Below, piece by piece: positions 36,550 through 49,124 of a stretch of 64,000 nucleotides of DNA. Origin of the DNA: Paracentrotus lividus (lineage: Eukaryota; Echinodermata; Echinoidea; Camarodonta; Echinidae); NCBI GenBank assembly GCA_940671915.1, contig CALNVZ010002974.1, positions 46,622,627 to 46,686,626 on the forward strand. The letters are read 5' to 3'. Made by a program: the position numbers and the translations under genes. The notes beneath the pieces are model-generated. The model ran no database searches, was not told where the DNA came from, and worked only from the letters and a program-made list of their open reading frames with translations. Position 1 is the first letter of the stretch, and each line of letters opens with the position of its first letter.

Positions 36550-36675
36550 ACGATGTTGGTGGTGGTGTGGTAATGGTAGTAGTGTTGATGGTGGTGGTGG
36601 TGGTGGTGGTGTTGGTGGTGGTGGTGGTGGTGGTGGTGTTGGTGGTGGTGGTGGTGGTGGTGGTGTTGGTGATGA
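36550..36675. repeat. (GGT)n trinucleotide repeat
   Basis: Nearly pure GGT with occasional GTT. The poly-Pro minus-strand ORF and nearby poly-Gly/Asp ORFs derive from it and from the GAT repeats at 36895-36930. Confidence 0.95.
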
Positions 36676-36999
36676 TGATTGTGTTTGTGGTGAAGGTGAG
36701 GCTTTCATTGTGGTAGTGGTATCTGGATGACGAATTAGTTTGTTAGTGTAACCATGTCAACAGTGTTTGGGGTTCCCGATGGATGGTAACGCCACTAACA
36801 GTGTTGATGGTGGTGGTACATGTACAAAATGTAGTGCATGTTGTACCGCTGTTTGTAGTGACGATTATGATTTATATGCTGCTGGTGGGGGTGGTGGCGA
36901 TGATGATGATGACGACGCTGATGATTACGATAAAGGTGAAAGTAACGGTGAAAAAATCAATAAAACTACAACAGGAGGTTTGTTTGTATTCACATGACT

Positions 37000-39900
37000 T
37001 GTAAGAATACAAAAAGAATTGCCATAATCATGGCAATTACCTTAAGTTTCCATCGTAATCTGTTCACAAGAACTGAAAGTATATTTAGTTTGATAATAAC
37101 AATTAAAATCGTTATCCCGATAGTATAAGTAGTATATGACGGAGATGACGACCGTGAACAGAGAAATAACCATAGTACTCTTATATATCCATGCTAAAAT
37201 CAAACGATGTTCAATTAATGTACACGAAGTAGGTACTCGAGGATGGTTCGAATATCATGCGTTGATATGGGGCTGGGGAGTTTGTCTCCTCAACTTTCTA
37301 GTTCATATAACACAGAATAAAGGGGGGGGGGGGCAGCCACTGAGCAAACAATGGTCGGATCGTATAGTTATTTTATTATAACAATATTCATCACTAAAAT
37401 CACACATATATTATACTATTTTTTTTTTTCTTTGGCTGCATGGGTGCTCAAATAATTGGTTTCCTAGATAATTATTAAATTCCAGCCATTTTTTTTTACA
37501 GAGAAATGTCATGGCAGTCAAGTTGATTTCGATAACTCACCAGGTTAAAAACATGAAAAATTACAAAACAAAATTGACAATGTATGAATTAATTAATTGA
37601 CATGCATTTCGTTAAAGTATTATTGTTTCTGTTGCATTTTTCAAGTTCATGCATTAAAAATGGTGAAAAATATTTGTATAACTGTACATATGATAAGGGC
37701 TGAAGAAAGAGGCTACCTGACCACATATGGCAGATATACATTGGACCTGGAAGTACTACGAACTCGCAGCGGGTAGGTAGCCCGTACTTTCGGCTTGGGA
37801 CTTGGGGATATCCAAGAAGAACAAATTTCGAAGTTTCCGCTTTCCCTCGGCTAGATATGAAATTTTATCGGCCACGGACCATTATAAATTACAATATTTC
37901 AACTAAATAATCGAATCATTCAATCTCTTGTTATGCTATAGGCCTACCTGAAAGCTTGTTGGGTTCTGAAAGTGAAGGGTCTGAGCAGAAAGTATGGATT
38001 GAACAGGCAAGAAATCACAATTAAATAGTTTATATAGATTTTTATATTTAAAAAAAGTGGGTACGGGAGCAGCCCCCGGCTCCGCGCCCCCTGGGATGTA
38101 CAGACAGTCCTCAAGTGGCACTGTCTTTCCTGTTCTTCAGCTAGAGAAAAAAAATATTTGAGCACAAGCACACATAGTTCTCTGGAACATCATACATTTT
38201 AAATATCTACTGTAAAATATATGCGTGACATTATTATTTTTTAACAGGTCTACACCAGGACTGGTCTATCCCTATCCCCCGTCAGACAGTTCAATATGAG
38301 AAAACATAGCATACAAGTCTTGATCACCATCAAGGGAACTTGACCCTAAGAGGTCAAGACCTCTGACCTTCAAGGAAAGAGCTAAACTAAAAGGTCATGC
38401 ACGCACCTGGAGCATGTGGAAGTAGGATGGCATCCTTAATTTCCTTTCGATATTTACTTGAAGTAGGCAAAAGTTCTTCAAAAGAACTGTAACTGACTGG
38501 TCCATGCATAAGGATAATTTATTATAAAAAAACCTCAAGATGTCATTCAAGAGCGCACTTACAATACACCAACACGATAGGTGCTCCATCCCTACCATCT
38601 CATACCCACGTGCATCTTAATAATTATTATTTTATTAACATATTATGAGCATTGATTCTTATTGCGATCAATGTCATAAGGAACTAACTATGCATTTTGC
38701 CAATAAACTTTGGTATTTGGCAGCATCTTGAGGCGAAGGCCTACACAAGAATACATGCGATCACCTATCACGATATGCTTGGATATATAAAGTATGATGT
38801 ACTAAAATGAATGGACGTCCTGTCCAAGGGACTTTGTTTGGGTGATGAGGTATTTATATGCCTGTCTATCTGCAGCTTAGCTCGAACCCGGTTCCTCCTG
38901 CTTCTGAGGCCAATACTCTGAGACCACTGTGCCAGGCATTTATGCCTATACTCCAGGCAATGCAAGATGACGCGCATGTATATACATTCTGAACTGAACG
39001 AAGCAACAACATTAATTATAGATGACGGATTGGAGCATCAGATGAACAATTCTTGTTTCCGTGTACGAAACATTTTGCCATGAATACACGCGTGCACAAA
39101 CTGTTTTCGTAAATTTCTCAGAGGGGTTTGATATTACCAGAAAATTGCAAAGGGTAAAAGAACTTAACCGTGTCGCATCGAGATACAGAGAGACGGGTGT
39201 GTATACGGCTTGTCAAAATAACCTTTTAAACAGATTTACTGCCAGTGTGATGTGTTTATCTCAGACCGTCAGCCAACCATTAATGGACGATAAAGACGTT
39301 GAATATTTACATTACTTGTCACGACCCGATCTTCCCACCCATAATTTTCTTCTGACGGTGAAACAGGGTTTGAAAACAAGATGCAACTCGGTTTAATTTC
39401 TGTCACTCTTCCAGCTGATATCCGATAGTTGGAAGAGTATGAAAAACTTGAACTTGAAATCGGATATGGTTGAGAGAAACCCGATAAAATGTAACTGATG
39501 ACAATTAGGCAAAGGTCGGTCATAGATATCATCCTTTCTTCTTAGCTAGCAAATACACATTAAGAAAAGGTACCCCACGAAAAAAAAAAACAACAACAAC
39601 AACCAAAATCAACAAGAACAAAACTAACATGCAAAAAAAACAACAAACAAACAAACAAACAAACAAAAAGACAAAAATGTATGGTGCCAAATTCATTTAT
39701 GAAATAATAATAATGAAATTAGATATAAATAGCAGGTAGGCCTATAGGCTACAGTGTACTCTCATTTTTTTTCCTTGGGTCGGCACCAAGCATGCCAAGT
39801 GAGCAGGACAACATGTATCTGCCTATTGCTTGGATACATACAACGTTCAGCTTATTAATTATAGTTGGCTTATTTTGGAATTAATTTTAAGTTAATTCCT

Positions 39901-41139
39901 CAGCAAACTTTATCCAACAAAACATACGCCCATCTCACCTCAATTCAAAATTACCATGACAACCCTTCATAGGAGGAAATAAGCACCTCTGTAATGCAAT
40001 CCTCAATCTATAAAGGTGCTAATAATAACTTTTTTTTCGTGTGTAAGGACCGAGATATTATTAAGTCGGATAGCTGCACTATTAAAGACGATTCACGACC
40101 AGTCATCCCTTTCTAATTGGTTGGCATTGTTACATTTGGATCGCATTCAATATCCTAGAGATTATGAACGTTTTGCTAAAATTATATCTGTTTAAAGTCC
40201 CATCGGTTAACCACATCCTTATGATACAATAGTTCATTATCATGAAGGTTCTCACTCGAATCAGATGAGTATGAATGATACGGTACGAAAGATATCCATC
40301 CATAACTTTTCGATCAAATCAAGTTTAGAGCTAATTAAAGGGATCTGGGAATTGGCAAACAATTAATATCCACAGCGATATTTCTCGCCCCCCCCCCCCC
40401 CTCCTTCTCTCCCTGTCTCTTCACGACGACAAGGGTTTTTACCAGGCTTTTACCAGGGTATAGACCTCAGCAAGAGAGGAAAGGAAGGGAGAGAGAGAGA
40501 GAGAGAATCTATCCCTCCACCTCTTCTCGCATCAATAAATGGTTATTCAGACACTAATATATGTCCTGAACCACTATTTAATGACCATGATGTAACTCTC
40601 AAAATCGGTACGTTGTTTTTAACTCAGGTCCCAAGCTCCAACCAACTCATTGTCTGTCCATGTTTTTGACGGTCTCCAAGGGATTACTTCCCAAGAACCA
40701 AATGTACATGTTTATGTACTAGACGACAGAAGCTGCACTGAGCTGAGCGAGATACAAGCACTGAGAAAGCAGGTGGGGGTAAGAGAACATGAAGGTGTCC
40801 TCAAAATGTTACAGAGTAAATGCAAGCTAACATTCCCAGTCAATACCATGATGTGAAATCTCATTGCTATGTTACTCGTGACTTTGATAACGTCGAGTGA
40901 ACGCAGCCCCAGGGCGCAGTTCAGGGTTTACCACCCAGCCCAAATTTGATTGAGTGGTCTCGTTGTACAGACCCTTTCTGTTCGTGATTGATATATAATG
41001 GGTCTATCTTGCACTGAACGCTTCTCATAGCGCATAGTTACATAAAGTTGCACATAAAAAGCGAAACTACTACAACACGTTATATACCTTTGCACCAAGA
41101 AAGCTCCTTGCTTTTACTCTAGCTGTTAATTTTGACGAA
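37000..41139. other. Intron 1 sequence without recognised genes
   Basis: Contains a poly-G run (37321-37332), (CAAA)n (39645-39667), poly-C (40389-40401), (GA)n (40489-40505) and a CCCCCGGCTCCGCGCCCCCT word near 38072 resembling ones near 51830 and 53625. The 111-codon ORF at 39061-39396 shows no domain. Confidence 0.4.
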
Positions 41140-41319
41140 GCTAGCAAGCTCCTTGCAAAGCTAGCCTATTCCGATATGCGTCGGGCTATAGTCGGGCAAC
41201 ACTACTTACGGCGGAGGCGTAGCCCGAAGCTACGCCCTCGCCTGATGGTCTCCTTTCGCGCGACCAGTAACTTGCCACATAGCCCGGCGCATATCAGATA
41301 GAGCTACTTGCAAGCTAGT
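41140..41319. mobile_element. 180-bp foldback element
   Basis: The left arm (CTAGCAAGCTCC...GATATGCGTCGGGCTAT) pairs imperfectly with the right arm (ATAGCCCGGCGCATATC...TTGCAAGCTAG), around a central GGCGTAGC-CCGAA-GCTACGCC hairpin. Confidence 0.7.
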
Positions 41320-42102
41320 AGATACGGACAATGTTCGACATCTTTCACAAAAATGGTCGACTGGAGATTAGCAAATTTGCTTCTTGAAAAGCCGCAGATC
41401 AGATGCAGAGAGGATGCAAGAGCGACGCCGCGACCGGATTGTGAAATGAATTACAAAGAAACGAATGAAATGAGTATTTTTTTCGTGTTTTTTTTGTTTT
41501 TGTTTTTTTTTTTTCCGTTTTTTTTTTTACATCATAGATGGCCAATACGGAATCACTAAACCTACGGGGATTGTGGAGCATAGCAGGACTTTTCCTAACA
41601 TGAGCTTAGTTAGCTGCTTCCTCTTTCCTTACTTCCAAATTCCATTCACAACGAGATATATATTTTTCCTGTCGATCGACCCCAAAAAACAAAAATAATA
41701 ACCAAGAGCCCCCTCAACCAAAGACGCGTCTTTACTTCCCCGACATCTGGTATTATACACCTTCACATAAATCATTCAGGCCAAGGAAACGGGTCATTAG
41801 AAATATCAGAGGGAAATCTCTGCAATCCTGCTAAGACATTTATGAAGGGCTCTTGACTCCGACATTGAACTTTTGTGAAGATTTACGAGTCTGCTGAGAT
41901 TACTTACTGTAGAGTAAGCACATGGAACGAACTAATCATACAAAGTTATACAGGACTGTAGGTCAACATCAACGGCAAAATCAAGGTCTAATAGACCACC
42001 AAACTGACTTCATTCTGAATCAAAACCTGCCAAGAACTCATTATTTGGAGCAATGTAATACCTGCAGTCAGTCTTGTTCGAAATCGATATGGCTGCAGTA
42101 GC

Positions 42103-42262
42103 ATGGTCCAAAACATTACATTATGTCCACACAATCTTCACGTTGTGAAGGACTCGGACACTGTGTTCACAGAGTCGACTGTGTGGATTTGGCCCATTTT
42201 CACAGTGTTTCAACAGTGTGGACACATTGTGATTGACTCTGTGTTTTTGATTTTTTTTCCGG
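42103..42262. repeat. CACTGTG-rich inverted-repeat segment
   Basis: Dense CACTGTG/CACAGTG and GTCCACACA/TGTGGACAC words in both orientations suggest a small MITE-like relic. Ends are not sharply defined. Confidence 0.4.
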
Positions 42263-42439
42263 CAGGGTGGTCAAGACTTTGTGGAGCATTGGTTAGTTAG
42301 GCGATTCGACCAATATGAATAAAGACAAAAAAGACATTTCTGAAATCAAGCAATAATAGTAGAAAATTTATGGAGATACTTAGTAGTTGAGAAAAACCGT
42401 CACACACCATGATTAGAAGAGTAATAAAAAAAGGTGCCC

Positions 42440-42715
42440 CCTAAGGTGGAATCTCACAAGAGGAGAAGTCTCCGAATCTCCCTCGACGAATCAGGATCGG
42501 CAGTCTCCATGGTCTCGGAGACGTCCCAGAGACATCTCAGGGTCGTCTCCGGTACTGAAAAAAAATCTCATCAATATAAACGTGTTCGATTTCTGAGCGA
42601 CTCCTGAGACGTGCCGGAGACTCAGGATACATCTCCGCAACTCCAGAGACTTTGGAGTCCCAACACAGTTGCGAATCCGTGTCATGGCAAGGAAGATTAT
42701 CATATACCACTTTAA
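42440..42715. repeat. GAGAC-rich dispersed repeat, copy 2
   Basis: Parallels 28960-29140, including ACGTGTTCGATTTCTGAGCG and repeated GAGAC words. It lies in intron 1. Confidence 0.6.
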
Positions 42716-43470
42716 CACTTTAAGCTAACAAGTACTGTTTAGAGGTCTACCTTTCATCAGCTGGAAAATCCCTTTAAGAATGATTCCAGTTAGTTTTTGT
42801 CATGAATTATGAATAATTTTGGCGAGGCCTAGCGGTGGGACCCCCTATGGGGTTAATGGTTGACACAGCAGAGTACAGTGTGTGGCGAATCCAACCCAGT
42901 TCACCCCCACACACCGGGGGTGTTTCCACTAACCAACCAACACAGCATGAAAACCTGAAATAACTTGACCTTCATAAACCAGATGTTGTCATTAGTGGTT
43001 TACGCTGAAGATTCCAAACAAGAATCAAATCATTACAGTGCATGTAGTATTTTCGTCAAACAAATAGAATTATATATTTCTCAAATTATCACTAAAAACA
43101 GCATCGTTATATTTATTTATAATTAATTGTTACTGTAATTCAACGAAACTTGAATTGAATTGAAATTAATTGATATAAATTGCATTTACTATACTTTAAT
43201 TAAAAAAAGAAAAAAAAAAGAATAGTGTTATCGTTATAGTGGATAGTAGCATTATTTTGTTAGAAATTACAGTTAATATACTCTTTAATACAATTGTCAT
43301 GGTTAACATACAATCGTAGGTTAGCAATATGGTATGCATTTCCAAGTACGGTGTTTTTAAGACGCGACTTATAAGGAACTAGTAACTTAAGGAACAAGGG
43401 GAAAACGACATGTAAAAGAAAATGAAAATTATTAGATAAAATCGCCATAATTAATTAATGTATTTGTATT

Positions 43471-44019
43471 TTACAAAGAAAAAATAAGAGAGCCAGGGGA
43501 ATGGAAGAAGACAGTACAAACGATACCAGGAAAGAGATAGTTTAATACTTCAACAACATGAAATAGGGAGGTCAAATACGGATTTCTCTCAAAAGAGGAA
43601 ACTATTGAAAGCCATGCGTGACTCGAAACAATCTCAAGGGAACCAACGAAAATCCGCAAAGTCAGAAGTGGCATTCCATAAAAAACCAAGTGTGGTGAAA
43701 AATTTCTCACAAATTGTTTTTGAAATCTATCTCTCCGCTCATGCAAAGCTCGACTGATCGAATGACTTTGGATGACAATTGTCGTCATAAGATCTTTATA
43801 CTTGTGACGAATAAAAGGGGTAATAGTGATGAAGGCATTTACGAGGTGGCGGGGGAAATTAAATATTTTCCTGGTGTTCCGAGTAATGGAATCCATAGGG
43901 CAGTGACCGAAAGAGTGAGGGAGAATGTGTACTTTGGAAAATTGCCCCCATGACTGCATGAGCAACCTGTTCATCGTTAAAAGTTTCTTCAGGAGCGAGG
44001 TTATTGATGTGTCGCTCAA
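43471..44019 (-). CDS. Unrecognised 182-codon ORF in intron 1
   Basis: The longest non-repeat ORF in the intron outside the BMP exons. No motif, signal peptide or known domain is seen. Two other-frame ORFs overlap it on the plus strand. It may be chance, or a relic of a mobile element. No splice or transcript evidence. Confidence 0.15.
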   Translation of the reverse strand: MSDTSITSLLKKLLTMNRLLMQSWGQFSKVHILPHSFGHCPMDSITRNTRKIFNFPRHLVNAFITITPFIRHKYKDLMTTIVIQSHSISRALHERRDRFQKQFVRNFSPHLVFYGMPLLTLRIFVGSLEIVSSHAWLSIVSSFERNPYLTSLFHVVEVLNYLFPGIVCTVFFHSPGSLIFSL

Positions 44020-44596
44020 ATCGGAGCAAATTATCTCATTTATTTATGGAGGACAATGTCGATTGCCGGGTATTATGAAATCCTTTATACCACTCTCACC
44101 TCCCCACATCTCCTCAAACCCAACACCAACACTTCACACATCATAACTACAACTACATTCATTAAGTTATGTCTATTCAGTTTTAGAGACAACAAACTAG
44201 AAAGTTAATTAGAGTCGGCTTCTCAGACATAACAATAACAAATTTATAGAATAATCTTCATGTACTTAGGCAAGTTACGAAATCGAGCTAACAATGAATA
44301 TATTTAATTTGGAGACAAAATTTATAACATAAGTGAAATATTAAAAGTGCATAATGCTTAAACCCATGTATATTGCTTCTGTATTAGTGGTTTACCATTA
44401 AAAATAAAAAAATAAAAAATTCAGAAATGAAAAAAAGGAAGTTTTTTTCCGGACCTATAACGTATGATTATGACGATCGAATTATGACAAAAATTGCAAT
44501 AACAACGTCTACATCATATAAACAATTACTTTGTTAATTAATTTTCTTACATGACTTGTGTAATTATATATTTGATCACATTCTATAGGCCTATAC

Positions 44597-45028
44597 ATGC
44601 GTGTATGTATAAGTATAATATCATCAAACGTTGGATTTCAAAAGATGGCACATCACATAGTGATACCAATCAATTTTGAGCAAACTTTGCTTTTTCCGCC
44701 CAATTTGAAAGGGGTTGAATCCACTCCATCGTTTATGAATGGCGTAATAGATGGATGGATCAACACGCATTATCAACCATTGCCTCAGGCCCTGAACTCA
44801 AACCCAACATGTACTCAAGATGAGTTAACTGACAGAATTCTGGCACAAAGAAGTGGAACACACGGCGGGAAATACAGATGCAGGCCACATGTACTGCAAG
44901 GACTTTCTGACGAAGCTTCCCGGCTGATTCAAGGGCTGAATCATGGCTCCGACTGTTATAGCAGGGGTTTCGTTTCTAAATTTAAGCTAAGAGCACTTCG
45001 AAGACGGAATGAAGATATGAACCCCTGA
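44597..45028 (+). CDS. Unrecognised 143-codon ORF ending at a minisatellite
   Basis: Ends in TGA within the first unit of the 42-bp minisatellite. The sequence (CTQDELTDRILAQRSGTHGG and RPHVLQGLSDEASRLIQGL) is protein-like in composition, but no family is recognised. No poly(A) signal or acceptor context stands out. It could be part of a mobile element or a small gene nested in the intron. Confidence 0.25.
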   Translation: MRVCISIISSNVGFQKMAHHIVIPINFEQTLLFPPNLKGVESTPSFMNGVIDGWINTHYQPLPQALNSNPTCTQDELTDRILAQRSGTHGGKYRCRPHVLQGLSDEASRLIQGLNHGSDCYSRGFVSKFKLRALRRRNEDMNP

Positions 45029-46610
45029 GTCAGACTGTAAAACTGACTCTAGACCGACTAACCCTCGATTAGACTGTAAAACTGACTCTAGACCGACTAA
45101 TCCTCGATAAGACTGTAAAGCTTACTGTTGACCGACTAACCCTCATCAAGACTAGAAAACTGACTCTCTGAGTCTAGGCCCTTATTCAGACTATAAAACC
45201 GACTCAAGACCGACTAAACCTAAAAACTGACTCTCGACCGTCTAACACATATTCAGACTATATAACTAACTCTAGACCGACTTACCTCCAATCAGACTAT
45301 AAATCTGACTCAAGGTTGACTAACCCTTATCAAGACTACAAAACTGACTCCAGGCCGACTAACCCTCATTCAGACTATAAAACCGACTCCAGACCAACCA
45401 TCCTCAAAACTGACTAACACATATTCAGACAATAAAACTGACTCGGACCGATTAACCCTCGGTCAGACTATAAAACTTAATCTAGACCATTTTCAGACCG
45501 ACTTACCAAACACTCAATCAGTCTATACAGTGCGTCCCAGATAAAAGTATACCCAACTTTGAGAGCATCATATTAAAATTGTATAACTTATGTGTAATTA
45601 ATTTTAATTTCATGACTAAGAGTAACTCATATTCTATCTAATGATACCAAAATAATACCGATACTGTCATGGATGACTGAACACTCGAGTGTTTAAAAAC
45701 ATTGGTCAAAAGTGATCTGTATATACCAAGTTGTCTGAGAAGCAGCCCTGGCTTTCTGATCATTCATTGTTTGTTTGAGGTCAGCCTTCCTGAGTCCATT
45801 CATTAGGCACAAAGGATATCTTGATCTATTGAAATTCAAGGGTTGCTTTTGCTCAAACTTGGGACAGGGCACTTTTTACGCTTGTTTTTAAAGCCCAACT
45901 GCTTAGTCATCCGTCACAACACAGGTGTAAGTTTGGTATCATTGAAAAGAATATGAGTTGCTCTTTACCATGATATATATTTCAAGATCACACAAGCTAT
46001 AATATTTTAATATGAGGCTCTCAAAGTTAGGTATACTTTTTTGGGGGGGACGCACTGTATGTCAGACTCTAGGCAGACTTACCATCATTAAGACTACAAA
46101 ACTGACTCAAGATCGACTAACCCTCATTCCGACTATATAATACCAACTCCAGATCGACTAACCCTCAGTCAGAATATGAAACTGACTCTAGACCAACTAA
46201 CCCTCATTCTGACTATAAAACTGACTACAAGACTGTAAAACTGACTCTAGACCGACCTACCATCAGTCATGCAGACTGTAAAATTGACTCTATTACGAAT
46301 TACCATCAGTCAGACTATAACACTGATTCTATCACGATTTATTATCAGCCAGCCTATAAACCTGACTCTAGACTGACCAACATTCAGACTGTGAAACTGA
46401 CTTGAGACGAAGTACCCCTCATTCAGACTGTAAAACTGACTCCAGACCGACCAATCATCAGTCAGACTGTAAAACTGACTCCAGACCGACTAATCGTCAG
46501 TCAGACTGTAAAACTGACTCCAAACCGACTAATCATCAGTCAGACTGCGACACTGACAAGAGACGAAGTAACCCTCAGTCAGACTGTAAAACTGACTCCT
46601 AAGTGACTAA
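45016..46610. repeat. About 42-bp minisatellite (AGACTGTAAAACTGACTC)
   Basis: Many units of the form CAGACTGTAAAACTGACTC plus TAGACCGACTAACCCTCAT, most regular at 46385-46605. There it is open in frame and reads as a 14-residue repeat (RPTNHQSDCKTDS). It is split by the 45526-46059 insertion. Confidence 0.9.
45526..46059. mobile_element. TA-flanked insertion inside the minisatellite
   Basis: About 530 bp with inverted ends CAGTGCGTCCC / GGGACGCACTG, except for extra G in the right arm. The match extends inward through AAAGTATACC-AACTTTGAGAGC. TA is present at both borders. This is Tc1/mariner-type organisation with no transposase. It shares CCCAACTTTGA words with the 10863-11901 element. Confidence 0.85.
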
Positions 46611-46619
46611 TATAATGTA

Positions 46620-48501
46620 ACTTGCCATTCGTGGCAATAACTTACCATTTGTATGCATTTCATTAGGTCTGGTGTCTGTTTGAAGTTGGTTTAGCCATAG
46701 ACGTATTTGGCTTTAGCTAATGTTACTTGATAGTATCACTTAACTTTTATTGGTCAAATCTTGATATTGCGTCATTTTATGTTTTGTCGGTGAGTGCATA
46801 GAGAAATTAATATTTAAAAATCATGCTGCAGTTTAACTAGTTTTGGGGAGCTTGTTTAAATTCTTGTTGAAGGCTTACTGCAATTCCACCACGAGGGTTC
46901 AAGAGTTACATTTCATCTGGAGCCCTATATTTCTCGGCACCCCCCCCCCCCTCCCACACACACACACACCATACACCCTCTCCATATTCGTAGAACTCCC
47001 CTTATTACCCACACAGGACAATACAGTGCCATGACAACCGGAAATTCTTTCATTTCAGATTAATGGATGCACCATGAATGTCCAAATTCAATTTACACCA
47101 GATCAATGCCCAGTAAGTTCTACGTCGTATTGCGATCTAGCGTTGACAAATCAGATAACTGCTTCAAGTATGTGTCTGTAGGACTGTATTCATTTGGCGT
47201 TTGGGTATTCGAGATGAATATAAAGCACATGTTTTCACATCATATGATCTTGAGGTCTACTTGCACTCCAATTTGGTATAAGAGTAACTTCAAAGCTTTC
47301 ACGAAATTATTATTATTTGTTTCATTTTCATTGTTTAATTCGACTCCATCCGTTACATAAATGTAACGCCAGTATCTATGTCTATGTTATATACATGTAA
47401 TTATGTAGGAGACATGATTTAAGAGTAATTATTGAGTTGAAAATCATATTAAAGTCAGACGTACATCATCAGGGGCGGTGGACATTTTTTCGTTTCTGTA
47501 TACACCCTTGATTATTACGATCATGCCAGTAAGAGAAAGAGGAGAGCCGGGGGGGGGGGGGGGTGGTAGCATTCCTAAGAGGGATGGAAACAAAACCGAA
47601 GCTTCATTAACCTAGATCTGTTTCCTGTGGACTAATAATTCATATCGACTGCATTGACCGTGGATGAATAACTTTTCTGAAATACAAGACACTGTACGAT
47701 GAGTGTATACATGTAGATATAGGCCTATTATCATATTAAAAATATATATATATTAAATATTATATTACCCCCCCAAAAAAAAAAAAAAAAAAAAGCCCCC
47801 AAAAACCAACCAAACAAACAAACAATATCCATAGGTAGAGATAAAAATTAAAAAAAATAAGCCGATGTCCTCCAACCTTTTTCTTTACAGCTGGAAAAGC
47901 AAATTATTAAAACTTGTTTCTTTAATGTATAGATCTTCAATGAGCATGACTTTTTGTGGTTAGTATCCCAACCCCCTGCATGCTCTTGGTGGGATACACA
48001 GGACAAAACATCCTAAGAAAATGGATAAAATTTATTTTGATGCATGTTTTAAGTCTTAAAACATTATTTAGATTAGTTTATAAATTCATAAATATTGACA
48101 CTTTTACTGAAAATCTCTTTTGTCGTAGGGATTATGTTTATATTCAAAGACAATTAAAGTTAAATTAAATTAGATAAAAGTCTTTAAAGTTAAACGTACT
48201 ACAAAATAATGTTTAGACGAGTTTGTATTCATAAACTATATTTATCTTGTATTCAAAATTGCATTGAACATCTTTTTCGTCATGTCTCTAAAACAGACAA
48301 TTCTCATTCACTATCTATTATTTCATTCAGATCATAACTCTTAAAGAGTTGGCCGCGCTGATTTCCTCACATTTTTCGTGTTTTTTTTCCCCCGTTTATT
48401 TTCTTAATTCTCGCTTTTATTACCAGATACTTTTCTTTTGCACTTTTGCACTCGCTGTACTCCATACCTATCATGCCTATTGAAAGCAACTTATGGCATG
48501 T
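46620..48501. other. Intron 1 sequence without recognised genes
   Basis: Poly-C (46940-46952), poly-G (47550-47563) and a poly-C/poly-A junction (47768-47795). Short ORFs only. Confidence 0.4.
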
Positions 48502-49124
48502 TTAAAGGAGGACTCCATGCTGAAACTCAGATGATGGTGTATAAGTGGAGTAAAATATAACAAGCTCAATTGAAAATTTCACCAAAATAATCGGATTTTA
48601 TTTTTTCGAAGTTTTGCATTATTTTTCGATAAAACAGTCCAGTGCATAATCCTATGCCTATTCAATAATCAAGCTGATGTCATACCTCCATTTTTTCTTT
48701 AATAACCTATTGCATGAAATCTTCAAATCTATTTTTTTTTTTGGTCATATACATGTATGTGTCTTAAAATTTTAGCCCTTATATAATATTGACATGAGTT
48801 ACAGCAATGGTGATCTTAGACATTTCATAAGGAGTCGTTCCTGTTTCTGTATTATTGGAGCAGAAAATTTAAATACTTATTATTTCATATAATGATAAAC
48901 AAAAGAAAAAGTTGATGTACGGTATCATGAGCTTGCTAATTGAAAATGCAAGAGACTATGCACATACATGTACTATCTTTATGGACAAAATACAAAACTT
49001 AAATAATAACTTTAATGACTTCGTTATTTTTCATCCGATTTTGATGAAATTTTCGGTGCTGTGCTCGTTATATTTTACCCTACCCTTCAAATAATCTGAA
49101 TTTCAGTCTGGAGTCCGCCTTTAA
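48502..49124. mobile_element. piggyBac-type foldback MITE, copy 1
   Basis: TTAA at both ends, with inverted ends AAAGGAGGACTCC / GGAGTCCGCCTT. Internal words (AAATTTCACCAAAATAATCGG against CCGATTTTGATGAAATTTTC) pair across the element. TTAA is the target of the piggyBac superfamily. Confidence 0.8.

Noticed and set aside
36418-36997. Poly-proline and glycine/aspartate-rich ORFs
   Set aside because: Products of the GGT and GAT microsatellites.
39061-39396. 111-codon ORF
   Set aside because: No domain, no splice context and ordinary composition; within chance for this much intron.
45016-46610. Regularly spaced repeats considered as a CRISPR array
   Set aside because: The units are contiguous with no unique spacers, and the sequence is clearly animal nuclear DNA.
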